Below, piece after piece: positions 4,782 through 6,018 of a stretch of 6,018 nt of DNA. The DNA lies in NCBI GenBank assembly GCA_002476905.1, contig DLND01000092.1, positions 812-6,829 of the forward strand. Reading direction: 5' to 3'. The position numbers were made by a program, and so were the translations under genes. Every line of letters begins with the position of its first letter. Position 1 is the first letter of the stretch. This stretch comes from Flavobacteriales bacterium UBA7519. Its GTDB lineage: Bacteria > Bacteroidota > Bacteroidia > Flavobacteriales > Weeksellaceae. Under the pieces are notes generated by a model. The model was not told the DNA's origin and ran no database searches. It saw only the letters and a program-made list of their open reading frames with translations.

Positions 4782-5606
4782 ATGAAAATCAAGCCTGAAT
4801 TTGATCTTATACCAGAAGATGGTTGGAGAAAGAAAATTTACGAAATCATTTATCTATCAGACACTAAAGCCGGAAGAACATTTGACATTAGCCTATTGAT
4901 TCTGATCGTTTTTAGTACTGTTTTGATAATGGTAGAAACAATTCCTATTGTAAAACTGCAATATTACAAGGAGTTTTATTATGCCGAATTTTTTATCACA
5001 ATTATATTCACCATAGAATATTTACTCAGAATTATCTGTATCAAAGACAAGGAAGAATATATTTTTAGTCCGATAGGAATCATTGATTTTTTATCAATTA
5101 TTCCATTTTATATCAGCTTGATTTTTCCTGTATGGCATTTTGTTGCGATTATCAGAATGTTGAGAATTCTGAGGATTTTCAGGATTTTCAATCTGGCGGA
5201 TTATATGCATGACGGGCGCTTTATCGTTTCGGCTCTGAAACACAGCTCCAGAAAAATTTACATCTTTTTACTGTTTATGATTATTTTCATAGTTATCATC
5301 GGCGCTATGATGTATGTTGTAGAAGATGGTAAAAACGGATTCAGCAGTATACCCCAAAGTGTTTATTGGGCTGTGGTAACCATAACTACAGTTGGCTATG
5401 GCGATATTTCGCCCGCTACACCATTAGGAAAACTTTTATCTATCATTGTAATGCTGTGCGGTTATAGTATAATAGCTGTTCCAACAGGAATTGTAACATC
5501 AGAGTTCCGCAGAAGAAGAAGCGATTTAAAATGTGACCGATGCGGAAATGATGATCACGGTGACAGCGCAAGATATTGCAAAATATGTGGAGAGAAAATG
5601 GTTTAA
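4782..5606 (+). CDS. Voltage-gated K+ channel with C-terminal zinc ribbon
   Basis: A 274-residue inner-membrane ion channel subunit of the voltage-gated (Kv-type) superfamily, expected to work as a tetramer. Segments: S1 about 34-53, S2 66-85, S3 97-115, S4 120-137 with arginines every third residue (Arg125, 128, 131, 134), S5 158-181, pore helix 190-201, S6 214-239. The selectivity filter TVGYGD (203-208) marks it as potassium-selective. Acidic residues Glu79 in S2 and Asp102 in S3 are well placed as partners for the S4 charges. After S6 a basic linker (EFRRRRSDLK, 241-250) leads to a zinc ribbon, Cys251-x2-Cys254 and Cys266-x2-Cys269, which ends the protein. The role could be membrane potential control, with the zinc ribbon aiding assembly or sensing (inference). 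It diverges from the antitoxin gene and overlaps the phospholipase gene by 4 bases at the stops. Confidence 0.92.
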   Translation: MKIKPEFDLIPEDGWRKKIYEIIYLSDTKAGRTFDISLLILIVFSTVLIMVETIPIVKLQYYKEFYYAEFFITIIFTIEYLLRIICIKDKEEYIFSPIGIIDFLSIIPFYISLIFPVWHFVAIIRMLRILRIFRIFNLADYMHDGRFIVSALKHSSRKIYIFLLFMIIFIVIIGAMMYVVEDGKNGFSSIPQSVYWAVVTITTVGYGDISPATPLGKLLSIIVMLCGYSIIAVPTGIVTSEFRRRRSDLKCDRCGNDDHGDSARYCKICGEKMV

Positions 5607-6018
5607 TCTTTTTCAGAAAACATCAGCTCAAATTCCTGTTGATTTTCCTGAAATGTTCTTTTCGCCTCATCATATCCAATTTGAAAAATAGCTTCCAATC
5701 TGTTGGGTTTTCTTTCAAAAGTCCCATATTTAGAAAGCTTTTTTGACGTAATAAACCAATCACAAAATGCAAATTTGTAAATCTCGGTCCTATGTGATAA
5801 CAGCTCGTAAGCACGCGTGGTAACCGAACGGATACTTTTCAGATCGCTAACTTCCACATCCTGAGGCGACGTAACATATACACCGATCATTTTATCGCAT
5901 TCATTATTAATAACATCTGCAGGAAAATTATTTAAAACGCCTCCGTCACTGTACATTTCTGTTCCGATGAAATAAGGTGTTGAAATCCCTGGAATACAAG
6001 AAGAAGAGATATTTGCAT
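5603..6018 (-). CDS. Patatin-like phospholipase, C-terminal part (partial)
   Basis: The frame is open to the right edge, so the gene starts outside the window; 137 full codons are visible. An in-frame ATG at 5956 is internal, not the start: the codons beyond it read SSSCIPGISTPYFIGTEMYS, the typical patatin stretch before the catalytic Asp. SDGGVLNNFP follows, and its Asp (5945-5947) is the acid of the Ser-Asp dyad. The Gly-x-Ser-x-Gly nucleophile and oxyanion loop must lie off the edge. Patatins hydrolyse acyl ester bonds of membrane lipids; the precise substrate is unknown here, and without the N-terminus I cannot say whether it is secreted. The tail is charged and helical (about 40 residues after RLEAIFQIGYDEAKRTF). 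It converges on the channel gene, and both stops use one TTAA. Confidence 0.88.
   Translation of the reverse strand, partial: ANISSSCIPGISTPYFIGTEMYSDGGVLNNFPADVINNECDKMIGVYVTSPQDVEVSDLKSIRSVTTRAYELLSHRTEIYKFAFCDWFITSKKLSKYGTFERKPNRLEAIFQIGYDEAKRTFQENQQEFELMFSEKD

Noticed and set aside
5610..5656. TTTCAG / CTGAAA inverted repeat past the channel stop, considered as its terminator
   Set aside because: The stem is only 6 bp with a 35-base loop and no T run, inside the phospholipase coding sequence.
1..6018. CRISPR arrays, tRNA or rRNA genes, transposases, integrases
   Set aside because: No direct-repeat and spacer pattern, no cloverleaf, and no transposase-like protein or terminal inverted repeats were seen; the toxin-antitoxin pair is the only accessory-type element.

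Overview
The window looks like a chromosomal segment of a low-GC member of the Bacteroidota, most likely family Weeksellaceae (Chryseobacterium or a close relative). The evidence is the AT-rich base composition, the lack of clear Shine-Dalgarno sequences, -7 boxes of the Bacteroidota type TAnnTTTG, and the gene families present: a DUF4920 protein, a head-GIN-domain lipoprotein, Bacteroidota-type variants of Nif3 and its coiled-coil partner. The genus is inferred from protein style, not from a marker gene.

Layout. Positions 1-344 hold no convincing gene. They contain short GCAAAG repeats, an unusual set of inverted repeats (about 119-226), and the terminator of the next gene. A minus-strand gene for a small secreted DUF4920 protein (345-836) diverges from a plus-strand gene for a head-GIN-domain lipoprotein (970-1782). 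That lipoprotein carries a striking SSSG repeat about every 19 residues. A hairpin at 1807-1834 separates it from a convergent minus-strand run of four tightly packed genes. In transcription order these are a Xre/MbcA/ParS-type antitoxin (4202-4663), a RES-domain toxin (3744-4196), a Nif3-like metal protein (2636-3733), and a coiled-coil protein of the 'C4-type zinc ribbon' family that has lost all its cysteines (1854-2633). Upstream of the antitoxin, diverging from it, is a six-transmembrane voltage-gated potassium channel with a C-terminal zinc ribbon (4782-5606). Its stop codon shares the same TTAA with the stop of a convergent patatin-like phospholipase gene, which runs off the right edge (5603-6018).

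How the genes relate. The antitoxin and toxin form a type II toxin-antitoxin pair. Its likely promoter (4681-4688) is followed upstream by two exact copies of an 11-bp near-palindromic sequence spaced 21 bp apart, a good candidate autorepression operator. The nif3 and coiled-coil genes are a common bacterial neighbour pair of housekeeping character. Here they sit directly behind the toxin, so their expression may depend partly on the toxin-antitoxin promoter.

I see no wholly new system. The most useful leads are the toxin-antitoxin operator, its position ahead of nif3, the channel's zinc ribbon, the cysteine-free 'zinc ribbon' protein, and the structured noncoding stretch near the left end.
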